Of a DNA stretch of 64,000 nt, positions 54,524 to 63,542 are shown in pieces; the first letter of the stretch is position 1; each line of letters starts with the position of its first letter. The stretch spans positions 1,984,001-2,048,000 of the forward strand of contig NZ_VWWO01000002.1 of assembly GCF_011752935.1 (NCBI RefSeq). The letters run 5' to 3'. The DNA comes from Chitinophaga sp. Cy-1792. GTDB lineage: Bacteria > Bacteroidota > Bacteroidia > Chitinophagales > Chitinophagaceae. The notes under the pieces are model-generated. The model did no database searches. It was not told the DNA's origin and saw only the letters and a list, made by a program, of their open reading frames with translations. Both the position numbers and the translations under genes were made by a program.

Positions 54524-56050
54524 TTAATACAAATTGTTTTGCTTCAGGAGCGGATTGGTATTGATTTCTTTCAGTGGTATAGGATAGCGGATATGCTTCT
54601 CTTCTACGTAGTTACCAGCGAAAGGTTTTGCATGGTCCTGCAATAGTGTTTTGACTGGCTGTTTAGCAGTATTGCCACGGCCCCAGCGTACCAGGTCGAA
54701 CCAGCGGATACCAAATTCCATGGCCAGTTCCACAGGACGTTCATGATTACGGATCTGTTGTCTGAGCTGATCTTTACTCAGGCTACCAGTGGCTAATGCG
54801 GTAGCATGACTACGAACACGTACTTCATTTACAAAGCCGATGGCCTCATCTGTTTTACCGTTTTCGTTGGCTGCTTCTGCCAGCATCAGCAGTACATCTG
54901 CATAGCGTATCAGGGAGATATTATAACCAACATAGGCACCGCTTCTGTCGTTCGGATAGGCGTACTTGTTATAGTAGGCAGGGCGTGATAAAGAAGAGGC
55001 CACATCTGCATAAGGAATCTGATTAGCGGGCGTATTCAGGTCCCACATGGTTGATTTTGGATCATCGAAGAAGATGTTGCCATAAACCCTATCGCTGTAG
55101 CCGCCATCGCTGGTTTTATCTTTTTTCATCTCCGTAACTACCCAGTCAGATGGGTAAAAAATCTCCCAGCCATCCAATGCATAAGGTCTGCCTTCAAAGT
55201 TGAAAGGATGCCTTTCATCTGACACAGAGCGGTCGCCGCTGAACTGTATCTCAAATACAGACTCAGGGCCGTTTTCCTTCGTACCGTTGAAGTTGTCTAC
55301 GTAGTTGGCATTGAGGGAATATTTACCATAGATTTCTCTGAACTTGGCTTCTGCCTGTGCCCATTTTTCCTGGTACAGGTAAGTTTTTGCAAGCAGTGCT
55401 TTTGCGGCGCCTTTAGTAGCGCGACCTTTATATTCGCTCGAATAGCTTTCCGGCAGTAAGCCTTCTGCTTCTGTCAGGTCTTTTTCTATCTGTGCCCAAA
55501 CTTCCACTGGTGGCGCCTGTGGCACTTGCAGCTTTGTGAGGTCTTTCTCAAATTTCAATACCAGCGGTACATTTTCAAAGCCATTCACCAGCACGAAATA
55601 ATTGTAGGCGCGAAGAAATTTCGCTTCTGCTACTATCTGGCCACGCTCAGTTTCTGTCATCACGGTAATGCCAGGCACCTTTTCTATTACCTGGTTGGCT
55701 CGGCCAATACCGGCGTAGCAGGTAGCCCAAAGGTTCCATGGACCTGATTCATCAGCGCTGTTAACAAAAGCTGCGAGATTTTTCCCGTAAGGTTCATTTT
55801 TATTATTGTCGATATCATCCGCCTTGAATGCAAGCGTAGTATATACCTGCTCAAAGAAAGTCCACTTATCACCATCATGCGCCTGTAGTGCGGCATAGGT
55901 GGCGGTGATACCCTGGAGGGCATGTTGCCTGGTTGTCCAGAAGGTATTTTCTGTAAGGTTTTGTTTATCCTGCAAATCGAGGTACTTGTCCGAACAGCCG
56001 GAGAACAGCAGCACAGCAGAGAAAAACAGACCTGTTATTTTAAGTTTCAT
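54524..56050 (-). CDS. SusD/RagB-family nutrient-binding lipoprotein
   Basis: A 508-residue lipoprotein (MKLKITGLFFSAVLLFSGCSDKYLD, Cys at 19). It has the SusD helical TPR scaffold: TARGQIVAEAKFLRAYNYF-like segment near residue 135, AKALLAKTYLYQEKWAQAEA near 210, and the C-terminal VRWGRGNTA and YPIPLKEINTNP that close the family. It caps the SusC channel on the cell surface and binds the substrate, here perhaps a glycopeptide or glycosylated hydroxylysine. The SusC gene ends 23 bp upstream. Confidence 0.95.
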   Translation of the reverse strand: MKLKITGLFFSAVLLFSGCSDKYLDLQDKQNLTENTFWTTRQHALQGITATYAALQAHDGDKWTFFEQVYTTLAFKADDIDNNKNEPYGKNLAAFVNSADESGPWNLWATCYAGIGRANQVIEKVPGITVMTETERGQIVAEAKFLRAYNYFVLVNGFENVPLVLKFEKDLTKLQVPQAPPVEVWAQIEKDLTEAEGLLPESYSSEYKGRATKGAAKALLAKTYLYQEKWAQAEAKFREIYGKYSLNANYVDNFNGTKENGPESVFEIQFSGDRSVSDERHPFNFEGRPYALDGWEIFYPSDWVVTEMKKDKTSDGGYSDRVYGNIFFDDPKSTMWDLNTPANQIPYADVASSLSRPAYYNKYAYPNDRSGAYVGYNISLIRYADVLLMLAEAANENGKTDEAIGFVNEVRVRSHATALATGSLSKDQLRQQIRNHERPVELAMEFGIRWFDLVRWGRGNTAKQPVKTLLQDHAKPFAGNYVEEKHIRYPIPLKEINTNPLLKQNNLY

Positions 56051-56073
56051 AAATCTCAGTTTAATTTTTCAGA

Positions 56074-59000
56074 TTAGAATCCCACGTTAAGACCGAACAC
56101 ATAAGAGCGGCTCATTGGGTAATAACCCCTGTCTACGCCGCGGCTGAAGATTCCGGTATTAGATAAATCCGGATCGAAGCCGGTGTATTTGGTAAATGTC
56201 AGCAGGTTGTAGGCGCCGGTATAAATTCTCAGGCGGTCCAGGTGTAAGGCGGTAGCCAGTTTCTGTGGCAGGGTATATCCCAACTGGAGGTTTCTCAGGC
56301 GCAGGAAGGAAGCATCTTCCAGGTAGTAGTCTGATACGCGCATGTTTTCATTCTCATCCGCGTTGCTCAGGCGATAAATATTCGTATTGGTATTCGTTGG
56401 TGTCCAGGCATTCAGCAGGTCAGCAGAACGATAGTAGCGGTACAGGAACATTTTAGCACCGTTGTACATTTTCTGACCTTGTTTACCATTCAGGAAAATC
56501 ATCAGATCAAAATTTTTGTAGCTGGCATTGAAGGTGATACCGTAATCGAGGTTAGGCAGGCCGTTGCCCATCAGCTGCTTGTCGTTATCGTCGAGCTGTC
56601 CGTCGCCATTGGTATCCACAAAGCGGAGATCCCCAGGTTTTGCGTTTGGCTGTAACAGTTCGCCGGTTTTACTTTTATAGTTATCAATTTCAGCCTGAGA
56701 CTGGAATATGCCATCTGTTTTATATAAATAGAAAGATGCCAGTGATATACCTTTTTTCGTCAGTGTAGTACCGCGGTTGTTATAGTCTACATAACCATCA
56801 GCGATCACGCCTTCATCGTATCCCAGGCGAATGATTTTGTTGCGGCTGTGAGAGAGGTTCGCTGTAACGTCCCAGTGGAATTCCTTGTTGGCAGGACTTC
56901 TGTAGGTAACTGTAAACTCCCAGCCTTTATTTTCCATATCTGCGATATTGGTGAGTGGCATGGCAGTAATACCGGAAGAAGTAGGAATAGGTGTTTCCGC
57001 CAGCATGTCGCTGGTTTTAGATTTGAAGTAATCAAAACTACCGCTGATGGAGCCTTTCAGCAGACTGAAGTTCAGCCCTGCGTTGAAGGTGGCGGTCTGC
57101 TCCCACTTAATATTATTATTGGCAAGTGTGGCTGCGATAGCACCTACATATACCGGCTGGCTCAATGCGGAACCAAATGGATAGTTCAGGAAAGGATCAG
57201 AACCAGACAAGTATATTTTCGCCAGGTACTGGAAGTTGCTGACGTTCTGGTTACCCACGGTACCATAACTGGCACGTGGCTTCAGTTCTGAGATCCATGG
57301 GATGTTGAAGAAGTTTTCCTTGTGGATATTCCATCCGCCGGAAACAGAATAGAAAGTACCGTAGCGGTTCAGCGGACCAAAACGGGAAGAACCATCGCGG
57401 CGAAGGCTTCCCTGTACGAAGTATTTATCATCGTAGTTGTAGCTTGCACGGCCGAAGTAAGATTGCAACGTATTGCCGTAGTTCCAGCCGTTAACGCGGA
57501 TATAATCGCTCTTACCTTCTACGATCAGGCCCGACAGCGATTCGATCAGCGGGCTGCTCAGGTGATTGCCGGCGCCGGTAGTACCCTGGCTCACGTTCTT
57601 CTCACGGGAGAAGCCATACATCGCCTTGAAGTTATGCTTACCCAGTTGCTTCTCATAGTTGAGGAGATGCGTGAAGAGAGAATATTCAGTTCTGCCACGG
57701 CTTTCGGAGCGGCTTGGATTTTCTACGAACGACAGCGCACCGAAATCATAAGGCTCCGTTTGGCTATAGCTGTAGGTATTCACTACATTCTTCCCAACGG
57801 TGAAGTTGTAGGAGAAACCCCACCAGAGTTTCAGGTCTGCCGCCACATTGAGTTGCAGGTGGTCATCTATTGACCTGCCATTCCAGAGCATTCTTTCACC
57901 CACCGGGTTACCGGAACCCAGTTCTGTTTCCGGTTTCGCATAGCCATTGATAGACGTTGGATCATAAATCCGTTTATGCGGCAACGTTTTATAAATTTCC
58001 ATGATAGGCGACCAGCCAGCATTACCATCGCCGTCGGCATCACCATAGTCTTTGTTGTTAAAACGGGTATAGGCAACGATAGGCATAATTTTCAGGCGGC
58101 TGTCCAGTAATTTTATTTCACTGTTCAGGCGTACGTTATCCCTTTGAGAACCCGTGTTGATGATGGTACCGGAGTTTTCCCAGTGGCCGTAAGACAGGCG
58201 GTAGGAAAGCTTCTCAGAAGCGCCGGAAACATCCACGTCGTATTTCTGTTCGACACCTCGTTTGGTGAAGGCGCCTACCCAGTCGGAATTAGCATATTTA
58301 CTATCGTCCTGTACATAGATGGGGGCGGTGGTATTGTCGTTGGCAAAGGCTTCCCGAACCACTTTGTTCATGCTCGCCTTATCCATCAGCGGCAGGTTAT
58401 TGTTCAGCTGCTGGATGGAGTTATAGGCGCTGAAATTGACACGGGGCTCACCGGATTTCCCTTTTTTGGTGGTGATGATAATAACGCCACCTGCTGCGCG
58501 GGCACCGTAGATCGTGGCTGCAGAGGCGTCTTTCAGTACGCTGATAGCCTCCACATCGTTGGGGTTGATATCGTAGGCATATCCCAGCGGAATACCATCT
58601 ACCACATACAACGGGTTCGCGTTGTTGATACTATTGAGGCCACGTACCAGCACTACCGGCTGGGCGGAAGGGTTGCCTGTACCGGAACTTACCACTACGC
58701 CGGGAGCTTGTCCCTGCAGCATGGTACCGATATTTCCTGCCGGCTGTTTCGCCAGGTTTTTGGTATTTACAGAAGCGATGGCAGCGGTGACATCCCCTTT
58801 TTTCTGGGTGCCATATCCGATGACGAGTACTTCATCCAGGCCTTTTACATTTTCTTCCAGGGATATTACCAGGTTCTTGCCGGTTGGTTTCACTTCTTTG
58901 GCGGCATAACCCATGGCTGATACCACCAGGATTGCATTCTCCGGAACGGCGCTAAGGGTAAAGTCGCCATTGGCATCAGTAGAGGTACCTCTGCTGGTAT

Positions 59001-59157
59001 TTTTCAGGGCAATGCTGGCACCGGGGATCGCGTTGCCTTTAGCATCCCTCACCTTCCCTGTCAGGTTCAGGGTAGGTATCTGGGCATAGACGGTTAGCCC
59101 GGTAAATAATAGGAATAATAGTATTCCGTTTCTCCGTAGTAGTTTCCACATACGCAT
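56074..59157 (-). CDS. SusC/RagA-family TonB-linked outer membrane transporter
   Basis: A 1027-residue protein: signal peptide, carboxypeptidase-regulatory-like domain (LNLTGKVRDAKGNAIPGASI, about residues 28-110), TonB-dependent plug (DEVLVIGYGTQKKGD, then PLYVVDGIPLGYAYDINP and ASAATIYGARAAGGVIIITT) and a large barrel ending in Phe (SRSYVFGLNVGF). SusC proteins import oligomers bound by SusD. It is the first gene of the run of seven. A second ATG two codons in is possible as start. Confidence 0.96.
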   Translation of the reverse strand: MRMWKLLRRNGILLFLLFTGLTVYAQIPTLNLTGKVRDAKGNAIPGASIALKNTSRGTSTDANGDFTLSAVPENAILVVSAMGYAAKEVKPTGKNLVISLEENVKGLDEVLVIGYGTQKKGDVTAAIASVNTKNLAKQPAGNIGTMLQGQAPGVVVSSGTGNPSAQPVVLVRGLNSINNANPLYVVDGIPLGYAYDINPNDVEAISVLKDASAATIYGARAAGGVIIITTKKGKSGEPRVNFSAYNSIQQLNNNLPLMDKASMNKVVREAFANDNTTAPIYVQDDSKYANSDWVGAFTKRGVEQKYDVDVSGASEKLSYRLSYGHWENSGTIINTGSQRDNVRLNSEIKLLDSRLKIMPIVAYTRFNNKDYGDADGDGNAGWSPIMEIYKTLPHKRIYDPTSINGYAKPETELGSGNPVGERMLWNGRSIDDHLQLNVAADLKLWWGFSYNFTVGKNVVNTYSYSQTEPYDFGALSFVENPSRSESRGRTEYSLFTHLLNYEKQLGKHNFKAMYGFSREKNVSQGTTGAGNHLSSPLIESLSGLIVEGKSDYIRVNGWNYGNTLQSYFGRASYNYDDKYFVQGSLRRDGSSRFGPLNRYGTFYSVSGGWNIHKENFFNIPWISELKPRASYGTVGNQNVSNFQYLAKIYLSGSDPFLNYPFGSALSQPVYVGAIAATLANNNIKWEQTATFNAGLNFSLLKGSISGSFDYFKSKTSDMLAETPIPTSSGITAMPLTNIADMENKGWEFTVTYRSPANKEFHWDVTANLSHSRNKIIRLGYDEGVIADGYVDYNNRGTTLTKKGISLASFYLYKTDGIFQSQAEIDNYKSKTGELLQPNAKPGDLRFVDTNGDGQLDDNDKQLMGNGLPNLDYGITFNASYKNFDLMIFLNGKQGQKMYNGAKMFLYRYYRSADLLNAWTPTNTNTNIYRLSNADENENMRVSDYYLEDASFLRLRNLQLGYTLPQKLATALHLDRLRIYTGAYNLLTFTKYTGFDPDLSNTGIFSRGVDRGYYPMSRSYVFGLNVGF

Positions 59158-59301
59158 TTTGGTTTTTAATTCTGCTTTTTAAAATTTAACATGGACTGTC
59201 TCTCCGGACTGCGACATAGGTTAAAGTTTCTCACACGTGAATCTGGCAGTGCCGGGCAGGAAGTAAAGTAGAAAGGAAAATTCAGGGCAGCGGGGTTTGC
59301 T

Positions 59302-59344
59302 ACCTCTATACAGGCATTACAGAGACCTCTACACGACCTCTACA
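59302..59344 (-). repeat. Triplicated 9-bp motif upstream of susC
   Basis: ACCTCTATA at 59302-59310 and ACCTCTACA at 59325-59333 and 59336-59344. Centre spacings of 23 and 11 bp place the copies on roughly the same face of the helix. They lie about 150-190 bp upstream of the susC start, between it and the regulator gene, and could be binding sites for that regulator. No perfect phylum promoter was seen in the 216-bp gap. Confidence 0.5.
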
Positions 59345-59373
59345 AGGGGAATAACAAATTAATAATCAATAAC

Positions 59374-61041
59374 TTAAAATTGTCGCAGGAAATCCGACAG
59401 GTTCTCTTTGTGTTCCAGGTTGAAGGCTTTCCGGAGTCGGTACCGGGCCATTTCGACTGATTTTACAGAGATATTATTGAGTGAAGCGATGTCTTTTATG
59501 GAGAGGTTTAAGCGAATCTGGGCACAAAGGCGGCGTTCATTTTCGGTAAGGTCCGGGAACTTTTGCAGCAGGTTGAAGAAGAAATCTTTGTGGATTTCAT
59601 TGACGGAAAGATTAAAATCCTGGGTGTCTTTGTTGCTGTCCAGGTCGTGCTGAAATTTATGAACGAGTCGGTTGAACCTGCCGATATTTTCTGTTTTGGC
59701 GTCTCCCTTGATATCGATCACGGTAAGTTCATCGATGAAATTACGGATCATGTCGTTACGCTGGGAAATGAAGAGCGCATAATTTTTCAGGTCGTTGTCG
59801 CGGAACTCCAGTTTATTATTGAGTGATTCCTTTTCGTGAATGGCTGCTTCGAGCTCTCTTTTAATGAGTGCCTGACGCATCTCTTCCAGCTCCTTCTCCT
59901 TTTTACGCTTTTGTTTCATTTTGCTGATATACAGCAGTCCGATGACGATCACGAGCAGTACGCCTGCGGCCAGGGCGTTGCGCTGGAAGGCCCTGAGTTC
60001 TTTCTGCGCCTCGAGGGTAATGATATGGCGTTCGTTCTCCTTTGCTTCCCGTTGGATTTTCAGGGCAGATATTGCCTCGCTTTTGCTTTTGGAAAGTATC
60101 TGGTTGCGAACTTCGGTATATTCCTGCAAGGCAGAAAAGGCCTTTTTGTATTCGCCAAGGTCCTGGTAAAGTAATACGGCATTGGTCAGGTTATCCAGCA
60201 GCTTCTCTTTTCTTGTATTGGAATTGGACTGGCTGATAAGGGTACGTGCATCTGCCAGCAGTTGCTCTGCTACCGGATATTCTTTCAGTTTGATACGCGA
60301 ATAGGCCATCTGATTGAGCACTTCAGCATGTGAGAGCGGATCAGCGGTACCCAGTAGCGTCAATGATTTTTGCAGATCGGCAAGGGCTTCATTGTATTTA
60401 CCGAATTCATTTTCACAGATGCCTCTGTTGCTAAGTGCGCTGGCAATCATGCCTTCGCTGTGGTATTGGCTGGCAAGAGCGATGGTACTGTCGAAATATT
60501 TACGGGCGGTTTCAAATTCATCTTTGAGCAGGTATACCAGGCCTAATGCATTCAGGGCAAGGGTGATGCGGTGTTTGTTGCCCAGTTTCCTGCTGAGATC
60601 ATATGCCTGCTGGTGATATTGCAGGGCGAAATAACTGTTTTCAGTATCATAGAAAATCCAGCCCAGGTTGGTATAAGCGCGCGCTATAGCGCTATCGCTA
60701 CCTATGGCCTGGCAGATATCGAGGGCACTATAGCCATAGCTGAGCGCCTGGTCGTATTGGTCGTTATACAGGTAGCCCTCAGACAGATTAAGCAGCGAGG
60801 CAGCCTGCAACCCGGGATTATTTTCCCTGAGAGCAAGCAGATAGGCTTCGTTGGCCATTACAAGAGCCAGGTTGGTGGAGTCCTTATTATACCAGGCGGC
60901 AAGTGTATTGAGTGCGTTGATCCGCTCAACACTAGTCATTTTTTTATTGGAAAGCGATGTATTCAGACTGTCTACATTCAGCTGTGCTTTGGTGATATTG
61001 GCGTACAGGCAGATGGCGAATAGGTATGACCACAATTTCAT
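59374..61041 (-). CDS. TPR-containing membrane-linked HTH regulator of the glycan locus
   Basis: A 555-residue protein: signal peptide (MKLWSYLFAICLYANITKA), TPR repeats (about residues 40-315; ALSYGYSALDICQAIGSDS, ALADLQKSLTLLG), one membrane helix (about 350-368), a coiled-coil stalk, and a C-terminal LuxR-type helix-turn-helix (LSIKDIASLNNISVKSVEMA). Regulators of this shape sit next to susC genes and are thought to read a periplasmic signal and act on DNA directly. It lies upstream of susC on the same strand with the 9-bp repeats in between, so it likely controls the seven-gene run. Confidence 0.85.
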   Translation of the reverse strand: MKLWSYLFAICLYANITKAQLNVDSLNTSLSNKKMTSVERINALNTLAAWYNKDSTNLALVMANEAYLLALRENNPGLQAASLLNLSEGYLYNDQYDQALSYGYSALDICQAIGSDSAIARAYTNLGWIFYDTENSYFALQYHQQAYDLSRKLGNKHRITLALNALGLVYLLKDEFETARKYFDSTIALASQYHSEGMIASALSNRGICENEFGKYNEALADLQKSLTLLGTADPLSHAEVLNQMAYSRIKLKEYPVAEQLLADARTLISQSNSNTRKEKLLDNLTNAVLLYQDLGEYKKAFSALQEYTEVRNQILSKSKSEAISALKIQREAKENERHIITLEAQKELRAFQRNALAAGVLLVIVIGLLYISKMKQKRKKEKELEEMRQALIKRELEAAIHEKESLNNKLEFRDNDLKNYALFISQRNDMIRNFIDELTVIDIKGDAKTENIGRFNRLVHKFQHDLDSNKDTQDFNLSVNEIHKDFFFNLLQKFPDLTENERRLCAQIRLNLSIKDIASLNNISVKSVEMARYRLRKAFNLEHKENLSDFLRQF

Positions 61042-61103
61042 TGTTGAAATGTAAGGAAATTTTTGGGGAAATGAATCACCTCCCGATCGTTTAGTACATA
61101 CGC

Positions 61104-62519
61104 CTATATCATCATATTTACCATCTTTCCCAGCTGCTTTAATTTTTGTCGTACTTCATCTGTCAGCAATAAGCCCAGGGAAAGGCGCATACAGTTTTCA
61201 TATTGATGCTGCAACGTGAACATTCTGCCGGGAGCGATGCTGATTTTCTGTTTGATGGCAATATCAAATAATGCGGTGGTGTCTACATTTCTGTTAAACT
61301 CCACCCACATGGCGAGTCCGCCCTGTGGCCTGCTTACCCTGGTGTCTGCGGGAAAATATTCCGCGACTGCATTCACATATTGGATGTAATTCTGTTGGAC
61401 CATGGCGCGCATTTTACGGAGATGATGATCATACCTTCCTGTTTTAAGAAAGTTGGCGATGGCTTCCTGTGTAATAGCGGAAGATGATATCGCGTGTACC
61501 AGTTTTAATTTAAGCAGCTGTTCCTTATATTTTCCCGGAGCTACCCACCCTACCCGATAGCCAGGGGCAAGGGTTTTAGAGAAGGAACTACATAAAAGCA
61601 CATTTCCTTCCCGATCAAATGTTTTACAACACTTAGGCCGGTGTGTACCGAAGTAGAGCTCTCCATATATATCATCTTCAATCAGCGGGATATTATGTTT
61701 TGCCAATAGTTTTACTACTGCTTTTTTGTTTTCTTCCGGCATACAACTACCTAATGGCGTATTGAAGTTGGGCACCAGCAGGCAAATATCTATTTTATCA
61801 ATTCGATTTTTTAATGTGGCAATATCAAGTCCTGTAACTGGATGAGTAGGTATTTCCATCACCTTCAAACCCAGGCTTCTGGCCAGTTGCAGACTACCGG
61901 GATAGCAGGGGCTTTCCATGGCGATGGTGTCGCCTGGTTTAGTGAGTGCCATCAGGCAGAAAGATATTGCATTCATGCCACCAGCCGTCGTAATCAAATC
62001 ATCTTCCTGGAGATGACCACCCCAGGAGATAGCGCGTGCAGCAATCATTCTACGCAGCAGGTCATTTCCCTGCAGCTGCTCATAGGCGGTACCACTTGCC
62101 GGGAGCGCCCTGGTGGCATTCACAATTTCCTTATTCAGTTTAGCCAGCGGAAGGAATTCTTTTGCAGGCGCTCCTATAGAAAAAAGTGTCAGGTCTTTTT
62201 TGCCCATGGTGCTGTAAACTTTCCGGATCAGTTCATCCGGTTCGCTGGTACGGCCCGATGGCAGGGGATTCGTCAACGCTGGCAGTGGCAGGCGCTGATA
62301 GGGCAACTGGCATACAAAATAGCCCGACTGTGGCCTTGATTCAATCAGCGACTGTGCTTCCAGTTCCCAGAAAACTCTTTTTGCCGTATTCATGCTGATG
62401 TTATGCTCCTTGCATAACATTCTCACAGAAGGCAGGCGATCACCCGCCTTTAATACTTTGTCTTTAATAAGCCGTGCAATCTTGCCCGATATGTCTATAT
62501 AGAGAAAGTCTGTTTTCAT
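61104..62519 (-). CDS. MocR-family regulator (GntR HTH fused to class I aminotransferase)
   Basis: A 471-residue protein. The N-terminal winged helix of the GntR type (DRLPSVRMLCKEHNISMNTA, about residues 27-46) is joined to an aminotransferase fold (about 100-471) with PLP lysine in SSFSKTLAPGYRVGW and LVPNFNTPLGSCMP. MocR proteins (PdxR, GabR, TauR) use PLP chemistry to sense amines or vitamin B6 and usually control a divergent gene; here that is the GNAT gene at 62612. A direct repeat lies between them. An aminoadipate transaminase role is possible but not supported by gene order. Confidence 0.92.
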   Translation of the reverse strand: MKTDFLYIDISGKIARLIKDKVLKAGDRLPSVRMLCKEHNISMNTAKRVFWELEAQSLIESRPQSGYFVCQLPYQRLPLPALTNPLPSGRTSEPDELIRKVYSTMGKKDLTLFSIGAPAKEFLPLAKLNKEIVNATRALPASGTAYEQLQGNDLLRRMIAARAISWGGHLQEDDLITTAGGMNAISFCLMALTKPGDTIAMESPCYPGSLQLARSLGLKVMEIPTHPVTGLDIATLKNRIDKIDICLLVPNFNTPLGSCMPEENKKAVVKLLAKHNIPLIEDDIYGELYFGTHRPKCCKTFDREGNVLLCSSFSKTLAPGYRVGWVAPGKYKEQLLKLKLVHAISSSAITQEAIANFLKTGRYDHHLRKMRAMVQQNYIQYVNAVAEYFPADTRVSRPQGGLAMWVEFNRNVDTTALFDIAIKQKISIAPGRMFTLQHQYENCMRLSLGLLLTDEVRQKLKQLGKMVNMMI

Positions 62520-62530
62520 ACCTAAAATTA

Positions 62531-62572
62531 ACTGTATCCATCTATATATACAAAACTGAGACTGTATCCATC
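62531..62572. promoter_or_regulatory. Direct repeat operator between mocR-type and GNAT genes
   Basis: ACTGTATCCATC occurs twice, at 62531-62542 and 62561-62572, 30 bp start to start (about three helical turns), in a 92-bp divergent gap. MocR regulators are known to bind direct repeats, so this is the likely site for the regulator to its left. Confidence 0.72.
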
Positions 62573-62611
62573 ACTGCCAGCGAAATAACTTTGCTATATA
62601 AATCATTAAAA

Positions 62612-63046
62612 ATGGAGAACGTAGTAATCAGAACAGGAAAAGAACATATGGACGTGGCAGCGGTGCATCATTTTCTAAGCGTGATATCGTATTGGGCCCG
62701 CGGCATCTCGTATGAGCTGGTAGACCATTCCCTCAGTAACTCTTTTTGCGTGGGTGCGTTCCTGGATGGGCGGCAGATTGGTTTTGGAAGAGTCATTACA
62801 GATTATGCGACATTTGGCTGGCTGGCAGATTTCTGGGTATCACCAGCATTTCAGGGTAAGGGTGTGGCCAAAAAAATGTTATCGGAAGTGCTGGAGCAAG
62901 ACTGGGCGAAGCGTTTGAGAAGGACCATGCTGAATACAAGCGATGCGCATGGTCTTTATCGTCAGTTTGGATTTACGGCGCTTAAAAGTCCGGACAATAT
63001 CCTGGAGATATACCGGCCGGATATTCATTTACAGCTTCCGTTGTAA
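62612..63046 (+). CDS. GNAT family N-acetyltransferase
   Basis: A 144-residue single-domain GNAT. The acetyl-CoA motif is FWVSPAFQGKGVAKKML (about residues 75-91), with ARGISYELVDHSLSNS at the substrate side and a Tyr near the end (GLYRQFGF). It resembles the type often found divergent from MocR genes; substrate unknown, perhaps an amine sensed by that regulator. It starts at an ATG 40 bp after the second operator copy and ends before a strong terminator. Confidence 0.87.
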   Translation: MENVVIRTGKEHMDVAAVHHFLSVISYWARGISYELVDHSLSNSFCVGAFLDGRQIGFGRVITDYATFGWLADFWVSPAFQGKGVAKKMLSEVLEQDWAKRLRRTMLNTSDAHGLYRQFGFTALKSPDNILEIYRPDIHLQLPL

Positions 63047-63071
63047 AATCATCCGGAACCTTGTTAAAAGC

Positions 63072-63100
63072 AGAAAAGCTTCCATGGTGGAAGCTTTTCT
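63072..63100. terminator. Terminator between GNAT gene and tRNA-Arg pair
   Basis: A perfect 13-bp stem AGAAAAGCTTCCA / TGGAAGCTTTTCT with a three-base loop, 25 bp after the GNAT stop. On the other strand it lies 2 bp past the CCA of the tRNA, so it probably ends both units. Confidence 0.88.
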
Positions 63101-63102
63101 TG

Positions 63103-63179
63103 TGGTGACCGCGTCAGGATTCAAACCTGAAACCTTCTGATCCGTAGTCAGATGCTCTATTCAATTGAGCTACGCAGCC
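63103..63179 (-). tRNA. tRNA-Arg (ACG), encoded CCA
   Basis: Identical in fold to the gene at 44.5 kb, with one D-loop difference (CAATTGA instead of CAACTGA). Anticodon ACG and CCA are encoded. It lies 17 bp downstream of the next tRNA on the same strand and has no promoter of its own, so both are probably one transcript. Confidence 0.95.
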
Positions 63180-63196
63180 TTATTCTGCATTCTTAT

Positions 63197-63273
63197 TGGT
63201 GACCGCGTTAGGATTCAAACCTAAAACCTTCTGATCCGTAGTCAGATGCTCTATTCAGTTGAGCTACGCAGCC
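63197..63273 (-). tRNA. tRNA-Arg (ACG), encoded CCA, compensated T stem
   Basis: Same cloverleaf with T stem TTAGG / CCTAA in place of TCAGG / CCTGA: a C-G pair became T-A on both sides, so pairing is kept. This argues that the copy is functional. First gene of a two-tRNA unit. Confidence 0.95.
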
Positions 63274-63292
63274 AATTCCCGTATTGGGACTA

Positions 63293-63323
63293 CAAAAGTA
63301 GTATTTTATTTTTATCTAACAAA
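63293..63323 (-). promoter_or_regulatory. Promoter of the tRNA-Arg pair
   Basis: TTTG (63323-63320), 19 nt, TACTTTTG (63300-63293) on the minus strand, a perfect consensus match and nearly the same as the promoter at 44.6 kb. Confidence 0.88.
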
Positions 63324-63381
63324 TTTATTTTCAACTTTTTATGAATTAAAAATATTTTGTAAGAATTAAAGAACTTGTAAA

Positions 63382-63410
63382 AAAATGCTGTCTATCAGAG
63401 ACAGCATTTT
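63382..63410 (-). terminator. Terminator of the rightmost tRNA-Arg
   Basis: A 12-bp perfect stem AAAATGCTGTCT / AGACAGCATTTT with loop ATCAG, 7 bp after the tRNA 3' end, with T residues following on the minus strand. Confidence 0.9.
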
Positions 63411-63417
63411 GTTTTTG

Positions 63418-63491
63418 TGACCGCGTCAGGATTCAAACCTGAAACCTTCTGATCCGTAGTCAGATGCTCTATTCAGTTGAGCTACGCAGCC
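63418..63491 (-). tRNA. tRNA-Arg (ACG), CCA not encoded
   Basis: The same 74-nt body as at 44.5 kb, including anticodon ACG. Behind the discriminator A the genome reads CAA instead of CCA, so the 3' end must be completed by tRNA nucleotidyltransferase, in contrast to the three other intact copies. Confidence 0.95.
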
Positions 63492-63511
63492 ATTCCTCGT
63501 TGAAGGGGTTG

Positions 63512-63542
63512 CAAATGTATGATTAGTTTTTAATTTGACAAA
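63512..63542 (-). promoter_or_regulatory. Promoter of the rightmost tRNA-Arg
   Basis: TTTG (63542-63539), 19 nt, TACATTTG (63519-63512) on the minus strand: a third perfect consensus promoter ahead of a tRNA-Arg gene. Confidence 0.88.

Noticed and set aside
58144..58920. Long plus-strand open frame opposite susC
   Set aside because: Shadow frame over the conserved plug domain of susC; no start context or domain of its own.
61104..62519. MocR-type protein as the missing 2-aminoadipate transaminase of the hydroxylysine route
   Set aside because: It has a GntR DNA-binding domain, is separated from the run by the TPR regulator, and has its own divergent partner and operator; regulator is the better call.
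63197..63273. tRNA-Arg copy as a pseudogene because of T-stem changes
   Set aside because: The two changes compensate each other and the promoter is perfect, so the gene is probably functional.
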